DNA from: Coriolopsis trogii
Lineage: Eukaryota; Basidiomycota; Agaricomycetes; Polyporales; Polyporaceae
Reading direction: 5' to 3'
Length of the DNA stretch: 64,000 nt
NCBI GenBank assembly: GCA_020543525.1
Contig: JAHYIO010000006.1
Coordinates: forward strand, 1-64,000
The notes under the pieces are model-generated. The model worked only from the letters and a program-made list of their open reading frames with translations. It was not told the origin of the DNA and did no database searches. Of this stretch, positions 19,941 to 30,774 are shown one piece after another (within the stretch, counting starts at the first letter, position 1; every line of letters starts with the position of its first letter). A program made the translations under genes and the position numbers.

Positions 19941-21581
19941 TCAGTTCAGAGAGATCTCCTCCGTTTCGCCAACGTCGTCATCGAGATCGTTTTCGCTACC
20001 CCGAGGACGCTCTTTATCGACAGGCGGCGGCGGAGGAACTTCAACGCTAGAAGGTGCGACCACGCCGACCGTTGTCAGTTCAGGGTCAGCCTCCGGTTGT
20101 GCACGGGCGTCGCCCTCGGCTTTCGGGGGTGTCTGAGGAGCTTCTGCTCGCGCCTCAGCTTCGACTTCATCTGCCGATGTGACCGAGATGGTTGGGGGCA
20201 AGGAAGGGACGGGCGGTGGCGGCGACTGGGCGGCCGTCGGAGATGGGAATCGAAAGCTCTTGCTCATCGTGCCTTTGCGGGTGCGGCCAGGACGGTCGTC
20301 GTCCTCGTCCGACAGCGTCTCTGGTTCCTCGGGGATCTTGAGAGGAGTCGTGCGACCTGTCGGCTGAGTGGACGAAACGGCAGGCGGAGACGCTGCAGTG
20401 ACGCGTTGAGGGGGCATAGACTGACGGTTGGCGTGCTTCTGTTGAGTGGGAGACGATGAACCACTCCGTTGAGAGGACGAAGAGATGTTCGCCTGAGACA
20501 TGGACTGTGGACGGAAATGGGATGGAGACGAGGGATTCTCTCCGAGGTAAAACGGCCGGATGGGCATCATCCTGAACCAGATGAGAGCATGGCGCGATTA
20601 TGAGAGAGACGACTCACTTCTTCTCTGCATGGCAGGCGAGGATCCAGTGGGGCTGAACGACGGGTATACTGAGCTGGAGCGCCTTCTGGTATTCGACGCC
20701 AGGTCCGGTGACAATATTATTGGTAATGGCGGCAGCGGTTGGCACAGAGGCAGGAGTGGTGCAGACGAAGTGAGTGGTATCTATCTGGATCTTGTCGCTC
20801 CATTTCGCGCCCATCTCACGGAGGGCCATCTTGGCATTCTCGAGGAGGACATCGTCCTCGACGGTCCCGAAACAGACGGAGATACCAGAAGTGTCAGTCA
20901 TGGTGTGAGTGCGAACGTGAAGGAGGTTGGAGGGATAGACACCGGCAGTGGTGCGAAGGACGAGTTGGAAAGTGTACTCTGTGTCGAGCTGAAGGCCAGA
21001 GACCTTTGTGGAGGTGTTGGTGAGAGGAGAAGGGATAGCGGCGACCCGCTGGCGGTCACGATAGAGGTCAAGCGACCGAAGCTTGGAGGTGGCGAGCTCG
21101 AGTGGGGGCCACTCGAGGGTTACAGACGTTTGGGTGACGTTCCGGAGCTGGCAAACGGGGTTTGAGAACGACAAGGGATTGGTAGAAGGACAGACGTACC
21201 TCGAGGGCAGGATTTGCGGGCACTTGAGTCCCGAACGCGTTCAGGATCTCGCTCTGGAGGTTCCAAAACTCGTTCTCTCTCTTCTTCTCCTCCGACACGT
21301 TCCGCTGCACGGAGATGTTCACTATCGACCCCGTCGACACGCCCGGGGGAAGGAGGAGCGACGGAAACTCGATCAAATGGGCTCGCTCGCCGAGCAGTAT
21401 CTGCATACCGGTCGTCAGAGAGGCTAGAGATGGTCAAAGTAGACGACCTGCAGCCATTCCAGCATCTGTGCCAACGCCGCGCTGGGTCAGAACTTGTCCG
21501 CGTTGAACGCGTGGTGGACGGGACGAGGGACTCACCGAGCTTGCCGACGGTGAACATGAAGCTGTCTTCTGAGACGGCCAT
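19941..21581 (-). CDS. CHS5: Chitin synthase export protein Chs5 (exomer)
   Basis: Chs5 organises the exomer coat that carries chitin synthase and other cargo from the trans-Golgi to the plasma membrane. The N-terminus has the Chs5 signature (MFTVGKLDAG, then ERAHLIEFPSLLLPPGV), followed by a fibronectin type III domain (QTSVTLEWPPLELATSK) and a BRCT domain (GISVCFGTVEDDV ... VQPHWILACHAEKK). The C-terminus is Ser/Pro/Glu-rich and low-complexity, as in other fungal Chs5 proteins. Several introns are needed. The second fits best with a GC donor (about 21452), giving GMAILLGERAHL across the junction; a GT alternative gives a 24-bp intron, which is too short. Divergently transcribed from CDK8 with about 170 bp between starts. 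Confidence 0.9.
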
Positions 21582-21752
21582 CGTTGCGCGTGGGGAGGGG
21601 GAGAGGACGGGACGTGGAGGAGGAGAGCGAGGACGGTGAGCGCGAGTGAGCGCCCGGTGTAGGCGTCATCGCCATCCGCGCTCAACGTCCGACCGCGTCT
21701 CGCTCAGCTCCCCGTAGCTCCCCGCCGTCGCTCAGCTCCCCGCCGTCGAGCA
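21582..21752. promoter_or_regulatory. Shared CHS5-CDK8 promoter
   Basis: Only about 170 bp separate the two divergent start codons. The segment holds repeated CTCCCCGCCGTCG / CTCAGCTCCCC units and no TATA box, typical of compact fungal housekeeping promoters. Confidence 0.5.
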
Positions 21753-23304
21753 ATGCGGTCGATGGCCGACGAGGCCAACATCCTGCTCTCGGACCCGATG
21801 CAGGTGACGGACCAGTACAGGATCCTCGGCTTCATCTCGTCTGGCACGTACGGCCGCGTCTACAAGGCGCAGAGCAAGGCCAGCGACGGCCGCATCCACG
21901 CCATCAAAAAGTTCAAGCCCGACAAGGAGGGCGACGTGGTGACCTACACCGGCATCAGCCAGAGCGCCATCCGCGAAATAGCAGTCGGTCTCTCTCCCTC
22001 CCAGTTCTCCAGCCCACTCACTCGACCCACAGCTGAACAGAGAACTCTCGCACGAGAACATCGTCGCCCTCAAGGAGGTCATCCTCGACGACGACAAGTC
22101 CATCTACATGGTCTTCGAATATGCCGAACACGACTTTCTCGTACGGTCCACGTCCACCTCCGCTGCTCACAGCTCATGTCGCCCTCGCACAGCAAGTCAT
22201 TCGTCACCACTTTCAGACTCTCCGCTCCATCACCCAGCCCGTCCTCAAGACGTTCACCTACCAACTCCTCAACGGCCTCCTCTATCTCCACGATGCTCAC
22301 ATCATCCACCGTGACCTCAAGCCCGCCAATATTCTCATCACTTCCTCGGGCGTCGTCAAGATCGGCGACCTCGGTCTCGCCCGTCTCACCCATCAGCCCC
22401 TCCAGCCTCTCTTCGCGGGCGACAAGGTCGTTGTCACCATCTGGTATCGCGCACCCGAGCTCCTCCTCGGCGCGAAGCACTACACTAAAGCTGTCGATAT
22501 CTGGGCAGTGGGCTGCGTCATGGCCGAGCTCGCCAGTCTTCGACCGATATTCAGGGGCGAAGAGGCCAAGCTGGACTCCAAGAAGAACGTTCCGTTTCAG
22601 AAGGACCAACTGCTCAAGATATTCGAGATTCTCGGTACTCCTTCCGGTCTGTCTCTCTCTTGCCGCGTCTCCGTGCACAATCAGTAAACGAGTGCAGATC
22701 GCGATTGGCCGAAAGTCAAAGACCTTCCCGAGTACGCGAGTATGCGTCGGCTTGACCAGTGAGTTTGCCTTCGTTTCCTGACAGTCCGGATATGTCTTCG
22801 ACAACCTGTTGCGCTCTAGCTATAGCAATCGTCTCCCTGAATGGTGTCAATCTCGCATTCGATCTCACGGAGCGGATCTCTTGAGCCACCTCTTCGCCTA
22901 CGACCCAGACAAGCGCCTTACCGCCTCCGAAGCGTTGCAGCACAAGTGGTTCCAAGAGGAACCAAGGCCCACGCGAAAGTAAGCGTTCCGAATGTTTCAC
23001 ACTCCGTGCGCTGTTACTTGATGAACCCTACCACAGCGCATTTGAGTCCTTGCCCTCTCGTCAGATTCCGCCCGCCCGTCGCATATCGCATGACGACGCA
23101 CCGTCCATGATGCCAATGCCTGCTGCAGGGTCTCAAGTACAGCCTCAGGTCTCTCAAGTGCAAGCGACCGCGCAGGCCCATCTCTCTCAACTGTCCCATT
23201 CTCATTCCAATCATTCTGGTAAGGCCGGCAGCGCGGCGAGTTTCGCGAGTCTCAGTGGCGGCGGAGGTGCTGCCCATCCTCGCAAGAAGGCGAGATTGGG
23301 TTGA
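21753..23304 (+). CDS. SSN3: Cyclin-dependent kinase 8, Mediator kinase
   Basis: Kinase subunit of the Mediator CDK8 module, a nuclear regulator of RNA polymerase II transcription. Six-exon model: 21753-21983, 22033-22140, 22193-22646, 22698-22758, 22820-22978, 23038-23304, all in phase. Motifs: glycine loop [19 protein letters not shown] lysine; [12 protein letters not shown] (C helix); [37 protein letters not shown]; and the CDK8-type [20 protein letters not shown]. The C-terminus is Gln/Ala/His-rich. The activation segment lacks the CAK-phosphorylated threonine of cell-cycle CDKs, as expected for CDK8. The start could be 21753 or the second ATG at 21762. Confidence 0.93.
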
Positions 23305-23388
23305 GTCTATTGTATCTATAGCCCTGTATACCTACGATCTCAGTGTATCATACTACTTGCATTCCATTCATATTCGTCATCGGCTGAG

Positions 23389-25913
23389 TTAGCCGCAGTA
23401 CACATCTGCCGGGCAGCCTAAGCTTGTGCCCTTCACCGATCCCGCCACTCCCGCGATCTGGAGGACCGCGTTAGCAATGCCACCCAGACCTTCACCGGCG
23501 ATCATCCCCGCAGCGACCGCATAGCAGTACATCGCTGCTCCCGCCGGCCAATACTTCCTCCACGATAGCGCGATAATGCTTCCAAACAGCATGGCCATGG
23601 GATACGTGCATAGCGGACCCAGAATGAACGCGATCCCGACCGCGTTCCAATTCGGGAACCACCCTCTTCTCCCTGGAGCGACGAATCTGTACTTGACAGC
23701 AGTTGAAATGATGGCGAGGGATCCAAGACACAAAGCTGTGATGCCAGACGAGCGAGGGATAGGGAGCGATGGGGAGGAAACCGCGACCGACACAGCACGC
23801 CAGGCACCGACGTCGGGTGCGGGAAACGCGCATGTGGTCGTGGTGAGCGTGTTGATGCACGGGTAAGCTTTGACAAAGACAATGTACATCCCCGCGGATA
23901 GGAAGATCGAGACGAGTGCGCCGCAGCACTGTGCGTAGAGTTGGACCCGTGGGGATGCGCCGAGCAAATGCGTAGTCTTCAAGTCTCCTGCGGATTGTTC
24001 AACATTGCGAGAGAGAGAGCCTGAAACGATCTGGGAACGTACCGAGCATGTCGGCCACCTGTTCCGATGCAGCGAGGGTGATCATGCCGGTCAGTCCGTT
24101 GTTGAGCTGGTTCGCTGCCGGTGCGAGGCCGGTACCCTTTGATATGCCTCCAAAGACGAGTTGAGCAAAGTTACCGAGGGTCGTCACCGGGGTTACAGAG
24201 ACGCGACCGGTACACTCCGCGCCGACGAGCGAGAAGAGGAAGGAGAAGAGGATGGCGAGCAGTGTTACTCCAGGGTTCTGTCCGAACTGAAACTTCATGA
24301 CGAGCATCGTCAAGATTGTCCCAGCCAGGAGGCCCCCCGACCACATCCACCACGGCGTCTGCTCGTGGAACGGTACAGGATCCCGGAACTCGTCGACCTT
24401 TGGTTCAAAGTCTTCGTCGATGCTCGTGTCTCGACTTGCCCTCTGACGTATGAAGGCGAGCACTCGGCCGAAGGCAGGTTCCATGGCGAGTGCAAGGTTT
24501 CGTATCACTGCCGAACCGTTCGCCGTGATCTCTGCGATGCTCGCACAGAGGAGAACGGCACAGCCAGGCCAGATCATCCAGTACTTTGGGGAGGGCGCGT
24601 TGACGGGGTCGTCGAGTACCATGTTGGCGTAGTTGATGTACTCTGGAAAGGCGGCTGTAGGCGAGGCGGGACTGCCGAACGCGCGGTTCGTCGCGACGAG
24701 GGCTGGGCCAATGACGGCCCATGCGAGAGCCGAGCCTCCTACGAAGGAGAAGGACGAGTTGATGGGCACGAGGAGACCGACGCCAATGAACGCTGGCGTC
24801 CATTCCCATATCCAACCCTGGGAGGAGATTCAGCCACAGGTGCGGACACGACAGTCTGCAGGCGTACATACCCAATTCTCCGCAGCGATAATCCATCTCC
24901 ACCCGGCCTTGTAGAACCACCAACTCCAGTGCCAGTCCCACATGATGCCTGGAGCATACTCGCTGGTCACTCTCCAGAAGACAGCTAGCAAGAAGGAGAA
25001 GATCAAGGCGAGTGTCTTCTTCCGAGCGTTCGCAGCGGCATTGCGACCGACGTGTAGAGAACGAATCGTGTGCGCGGCAGCAACCGCGCTGGGGAATGTG
25101 AGCTTCAACTTGAGTATGTAGAGGCGACGAAGGGGCATGGTGAAGAATATGCCGACATAAGCGCAGCAGAGAGTGAATGTAACAATTCGCCTGGAAAGTC
25201 ATATGAGCGGTACAAGTTGGCGATCTGGAAGTAAACAGACTTGCCCGAAATCAGCCACAGGGTCTTCGCCAAGGAGACCGAGCTGGTATGCTGCTGGGAA
25301 TCCCGACGTGAAGAGGAGTCCAAGTGAACCGGCGGCCTGCGCGTGTAGATGATCAGAGGATGTATGTAGAGCAGACGAGCGAAAGCTTGGACGAACGGTA
25401 GCGGCACTCTGACAACAGACGTTCTCCTTGGGCCCAAAGTAGCCCCCGCCAAAACGGTGTGGGAGAACGTTGGAGAGAGGCTTGAGGATGGCGAAACCAA
25501 AGATGGAACCAAAGAGGGAAGCGCCAAAGGTCCAACCCGTTTTGAGGCCGAGGTAGACGCTATGTCATGAGTTGGTATTGAGCGGGAGGAGCTAGGCTTG
25601 GACGGACATACTTGCTGGCGGAGATGACGGCGCCGAGAGCGCAGCCTACGAGGACGGCGCGGAAAGTGAATTGTTGCGCAGGGAGAGCATGAGGATCGAG
25701 TGGAAAAGGGTCGTCTGTGCCATGGTCGTAGAGTAGATCCTCATCACCGTCGGGGTGGAAGGATGAGACGGAGATAACATCGGTGAAGGCTGGGGGTGTG
25801 GACTTGTCGTCGATGTCGTTTTTCTCCACTGTACTCTTTCGAGAGGGGTGTTGTTCTGCGTCTGGAGGAGATTCATGGATACTGGGGGCAGTTGAGCTAT
25901 CGGGGAGAATCAT
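23389..25913 (-). CDS. OPT-family oligopeptide/metal-chelate transporter
   Basis: Polytopic plasma- or vacuolar-membrane transporter of the OPT superfamily (PF03169), which moves peptides or metal chelates with protons. The N-terminus is cytoplasmic and acidic (about 85 aa). The first helix begins FTFRAVLVGCALGAVISASK, then YVYLGLKTGWTFGASLFGSIFG. Later hydrophobic blocks include WDWHWSWWFYKAGW and FVGGSALAWAVIGPALVATN. It ends CPADVYCG. Several short introns interrupt the helices. It resembles the YSL-like/PT clade more than the Isp4 peptide-transporter clade; the substrate is not predictable from sequence alone. Convergent with CDK8, only 85 bp apart. Confidence 0.88.
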
Positions 25914-26401
25914 GGGCGGTCAACGGGGTGTAATAGGCGAAGGAGGAGGTAGTGGGATATATATGAACGCAACATGGACGATGGTGGGACACCTGGAGCA
26001 CGGACGGGATTCCGTTGGTGGGAGGATGCAGGGGATAGCGGGGCGTAGATAGGAGCACTGGCAGCGAGGGATTGGCATACGGTGCTATCGAGGATCACTT
26101 TGGGATCACTATTTTGGGAGTGGGAGAGAATGAGCTGCATCGTGGTCAGTGATAACGGCTGTGTCATGGGTTCGCGGTAGCAGACTGTCGCAGGCGTCGA
26201 GTAGTCAATGGATGTGGCTGCACGGGATGAGATATGTAGGTCATGATGCATGCAGCCGCCGTGATGGAATGAGACGCGATCGTAAAAGCAGCTCTCGACG
26301 CCGTGCTTTACGGCGCGCTCCTTGGCGTGCTCCAGGTCACCAAAGGTTTCGTACTCGCGACCGAGCGTGGACTAGGTGGCGTAGTGCTAACACTATGTAT
26401 T

Positions 26402-26419
26402 AGCTTACATATGTAAGCT
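26402..26419. repeat. Perfect 18-bp palindrome
   Basis: AGCTTACATATGTAAGCT is its own reverse complement. It sits 10 bp before the longer hairpin at 26430. Confidence 0.9.
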
Positions 26420-26429
26420 GAGCCATATA

Positions 26430-26484
26430 CAATCGAACAAAGAAGTCCCAGGTTTATTGAACCTGGGACTTTTGTGTTCGATTG
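26430..26484. repeat. 25-bp inverted repeat with 5-base loop
   Basis: Arms of 25 bp agree at 23 positions around the loop TATTG and centre on AGTCCCAGGTT / AACCTGGGACT. It could be a small hairpin transposon, a terminator or a recombination scar. It lies about 40 bp upstream of the truncated deaminase copy and no coding frame spans it. The rest of 25914-26526 holds no gene that I can see. Confidence 0.85.
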
Positions 26485-26526
26485 TAGAGCCTCCCTTACA
26501 TAAGTACGCGGGACGCATCAACGGCG

Positions 26527-26800
26527 ATGACAGACAAACCACTCAGGACCCCTTCTCCGCGATTTCCTCCTCGACTTGCACAAGTGTCTGAAGGAGATGC
26601 AGACATCGAACGCGACATTGCCCGCCTCACGACTCTCCTCAGAGACGTACCCCACGGCGAACCAATTTCGAGAGCCGATAAGTGTTCCGATATGTTCGAG
26701 TGTCGACGACGTTACGTTGCTGAGTCCACAGGCTGCGTTATACAACTCGGGTACCGCTACGACGGCAGTGCTGATGACGATGCACGTCGCGTGCCATAAT
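26527..26800 (+). pseudogene. Truncated second copy of the deaminase gene, 5' end only
   Basis: Begins MTDKPLRTPSP ... EGDADIERDIARLTTLLRDV, clearly related to the split gene at 19029-14686. Homology holds to about CCGATATG, then jumps to AGTGTCGACGACGTTACG, skipping about 140 bp present in the other copy, which breaks the frame. After about 26760 similarity fades. No zinc-site exon follows, so it is a remnant. It shows what the uninterrupted first exon looks like and so supports the insertion call at 16961-18921. Confidence 0.65.
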
Positions 26801-27011
26801 AATGAGTACGCTCTTGCAACACTGCACCACCACGCCGCTCTCAGCATCTTCAAGAAACACTCGCCGACGCTGGCCACCACGAGCAGGCCATGCCTGTTCC
26901 AAGACCGAACGTGCGCGTGAACTCTGTCCATGGCGCTACCGCAGCACACGGCGACATACTTGAAGACTCTACTGACTAGACTAGCTGCCCTCCTTCCTGC
27001 TCTCCACCACC

Positions 27012-30000
27012 ATGTCCCATCCGTTCTTCTGGCCAGACAAGTATTTCTTCTATCCTATCGGCAACACCTCTGCTGTCTCCTTGACTCGCGACCTTGCTCC
27101 CGACCAATCTGCAGACCTCCTTCTCCTCGGTTGTGGGGACCCTCGTCATATCCTCTATACCCTCTTCTCCGAGCCCGACTCTCGTGAGTCCTCGCTCTCT
27201 CTCCCTTGCCCTCTTCCCTAGCAACTTGAACTCCATCAACAGCTACTCGCAAACTCGATTTCACTTGCGTGGATTTCGAGCCTGCCGTCCTCGGTATGCC
27301 CACCGTTCTTACCCTCATGTCCTCCGTCACTCCCCTCACACCAAGCTCCCTCTCAGCACGCAATGTCTTGCTATTCACCCTGATTGCGGACAACTCCCCT
27401 ACCGACACAGTTTGGAACATCTTCTATCACATGCACCTCGACGTCAACTCCCATTCCGCCCTCATCCAACAATGCCGAAAGCTCGTTGACGCTGCCCACA
27501 ATATGGCCGTCTGGAGATCAAGCCCTTACAGCGCATACATACGTGCTTCCACAGAACATACGCTCTCCGAGATACGCCGCCATTGGTCTCTCTACCTCGC
27601 CTTCCCACACCTTGCCGCCCCCCGGCAGAAAGCCATCCGGGACGCCTATGCACGCGTATTCACTCGCGCATTGTCAAAGAACCCCATGACATCCGTGCGC
27701 TCCGCCGGACCGTTGATCCAGAAAGCAGTTACCGCAGACACGAACGTCGTCAAGAACTACTGGACGACAGGCACTACGTTCCTTCGCCCCAGGGAGATCG
27801 CCTCTGCCAAACTGATCAACCCGACCTTTGCGTACTCCCTCGTCGGCGAGGGCTGTGCGGTCCACTACGGGACAGACCCTCTCACCGCTTTTCACTCTGC
27901 TGCTTTGTTTGGGAATGCCAACGCCTCCCCTACCGCGAGCGATCTGGTCAGGATGGCGAAGGAGCAGTTCTCCGCCTGGTGTGCCGCGTTTCTCAGGATA
28001 ATCTCCCATGTGCCCAACATGCCCCGAATCCGTGTCTTCCTGGCAGAAGTCACAGCAGCATGTCACGCTCTACGCTCATTCTCAGCCTCCGGAGCACTGA
28101 AACTCGGCATTCCTGTGGCGCAATTTACAACACAAATCATTCATCTCGATCACAACGAGTACGTCTCCGATGGCGGACCTGCCTCTTTCGACGTTATCGA
28201 GACGTCTAATCTCGTCGACCACGTTGGTCTCCTGAACATCCTAGTTGCTGCGGTCCCACTCCTGCGACTTCCGGGCCGACCCTCTGCAAGCGTCCTCTAC
28301 ACCGAGTCGCTTCTCTTTCGTGGCGAGGACGCTACGAAAGAGTTCGCTGACCTCCTTTTTGCCGACATCGGCACCATGGGGATGCTCCTCAATCTCTGCC
28401 CCATTGACTACCTCTCAGGCTTCACAACACGTTCGAACACGCACGAGATCATCGTATATCAGTTGATGAAGACATCGTCACACAAGACCATGCCATCGCA
28501 GTTCCACCAGGTGACAACCTGGAAGTCTCCGGTTTCCTGCGATAGTGCAGTCGCGCTTTGCGACGGACGTACACTCTTTCCTCCCTCCGTGGATGCCCGC
28601 CAGCTCGGTACACTCCTGTTCGATATATATCATGCGGTCTTCGAGCAGGAGGATGCTAGGACATTCTGGATGCAAAATCGGGACAATCTGTCGAAGGCGA
28701 TTTCTACCTCCAATATCCTGCACTACATGCGCGAATCATTCGTCTTGTTCCTGAAGCTCGTCCGTGAACGCTTGCGAATTCCTCGCGCGGAGTGGTTGGA
28801 TGTCATGGACCGCTTCCTCGATCTCGAGTCATCGGACGCGACCATGCCCATGAACACTGTCAATCGCAACGATTTCTACGCCCATCTCCATCGACAAGGT
28901 GTCTACACAGTCGAACATTACAGACACCACCAGGCACAGAAGATCGGTCGATTCGCCGGCTGGGACTTCGTGCCTCCTGTCGTCCGCGTGGTTCTCTCTA
29001 TACCTCGGGAGAAAATTGATTCCTTCGAGGCCAATCTTGCCGCAACATCTGTCGGCACGCCTCCGATCCAATGCGACGTTCTGGGAACCTGGTCTCATAA
29101 CATCTTCTGCAGCGTTCACGTTGCGTACGGAAGGGCGATCTCCGTCGGTACTGACAAGAACCCCCGTACAATCTTCGAAGAGGATCTCGAGGGCAGGAAG
29201 GGTTCGCTGCCTCTCGTCGTCTCCTTCGTCTTACCCGCCATGCTACTCACCGAGATCGAGCCGCCCCAAAATTTGAAGGTGCGCATGTGTGTTCGGAGCA
29301 CAACGGGAACCGTCCCTCTCCACGCAAAACTTGGGTTTAGTCTCGAAGTGTTCAGCGCTAGCCTCATGGACAAGGAACACGTCCACATCTTACCCGAAAC
29401 GCAGCTACCAATCGTCGACTTTGCCGAAGCGCCGTCAGCCGCATCTGTCGTGTCTCCTAACACGTCTCTACGGCAGGAAATAGGGAGGCAAGGCACTCCT
29501 GCCGTTGAACTAGACGAACAGTGTGAGTTGGTGAGCTCCCTGACCACCAGGGTTGACATAGAAGACGACGACGTCGTGCGCGGATTCGGCTCCGGCGCGA
29601 TGCCGACAATCACACAGCGATCTCCATGCATCATGCAGCTTTCGGTCGTCGGTCATTTCCAGGACGTCGTCTTCCCTTTCCCCATTGTCGGAAGTCAGAA
29701 CAGATTACGTCTCGCCCGCAAGTCCCGGTACATTGAAGTCAGCGACTCGCATCTCATTTGATAGTCGACCTCTGACCTTTCCAATTTGCAGGTCGTTGTA
29801 CCGATTGCTGGACCTTTCCTCAAGCCCGATGGGATGAAGTTCAATCCCTTCCCCGTTGTGGGCAGTGGCAAGGTCTTCCTGCCATGGAACGTCCATCGAC
29901 TATCTCTCAATCGCTTACCTCTGCTCAACTTGAAGAGCTCGCATCTCGAACAATGGCTCAACCCGCACGTGGGTTCTATGCTCTCCGTCCGAGAGCGCAA

Positions 30001-30718
30001 GATGCGCAAAAAGCACAAAGCGGACGGGCTCTTGTTCGTGAAGGACACCCTGCAGGCTATCTTTGCCCGTTCGACCGGAATCAAAGGCGGAGCCCCGGTA
30101 CGCGTCTTCGCTCTCAGAGACGAAGTGACGAACAATTGCGACACTATCTTCTTCATCTCCGACCTACGTTACGATCTGCATTGTCACACTGTCGTCTGCG
30201 ATAGCTATGTTCTTCCTCTCACTCACGACCTCATGCCGAAAATCGCAAGCTTCTTCGGGCGTCTCGTGAACGATAAAGTCATGGAGAACGTACGGATTTT
30301 CGAGGGCGAAATGGAGGCGTGGAAACAGCTCATCCCTGCTTTCGTGGAGCGGTGCCGGACATGGGAGCATACTGACAACTGCGAATACTTGGCACGGACG
30401 GAGGTCCCACTTACGCTCAAGATGGAACTCGATCCGTTGTGCAGCTGCGGCCGGGGCAAGGACGTCGATGCGCTTCTCAAAGTACCCGAGTGGCGCCGGT
30501 ACGCACCGTACGTCACGCGCCTCGCGCTGTCCCCTCTCTTTGCAGTGTCGTATCTCGAGACGGTCGGACGCGATCCGGCCGCGTACAAGTGTTCCGTTTG
30601 CAGAGGGAAGGGGAAACCGAAGCTCATGGCGTGCAAGGCGTGCCAGAAAGCGAGGTACTGCTCTGTTGCTTGTCAGAAAAAGGACTGGCCCCGGCACAAG
30701 ACGAAGTGCAAGGCTTGA
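27012..30718 (+). CDS. DUF4470 protein with C-terminal MYND zinc finger
   Basis: Four exons: 27012-27183, 27243-27293, 27357-29737 and 29792-30718, in phase, giving 1176 aa. The N-terminus is the DUF4470 region (MSHPFFWPDKYFFYPIGNT, DLLLLGCGDPRHIL, LDFTCVDFEPAVLARNVL), a Rossmann-like fold common in basidiomycete proteins of this type. The long middle part has no domain I recognise. The C-terminus is a MYND finger with the usual Cys/His spacing (CSVCRGKG ... CKACQKARYCSVACQKKDWPRHKTKC). MYND fingers usually bind proteins. The function of the family is unknown. Convergent with the hexosaminidase gene; stop codons are about 57 bp apart. Confidence 0.88.
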
Positions 30719-30774
30719 CTTCTATATCACGTTGCCTCTGTATTATTACATCGTGACGCTCGTAGCTGTAGCTA

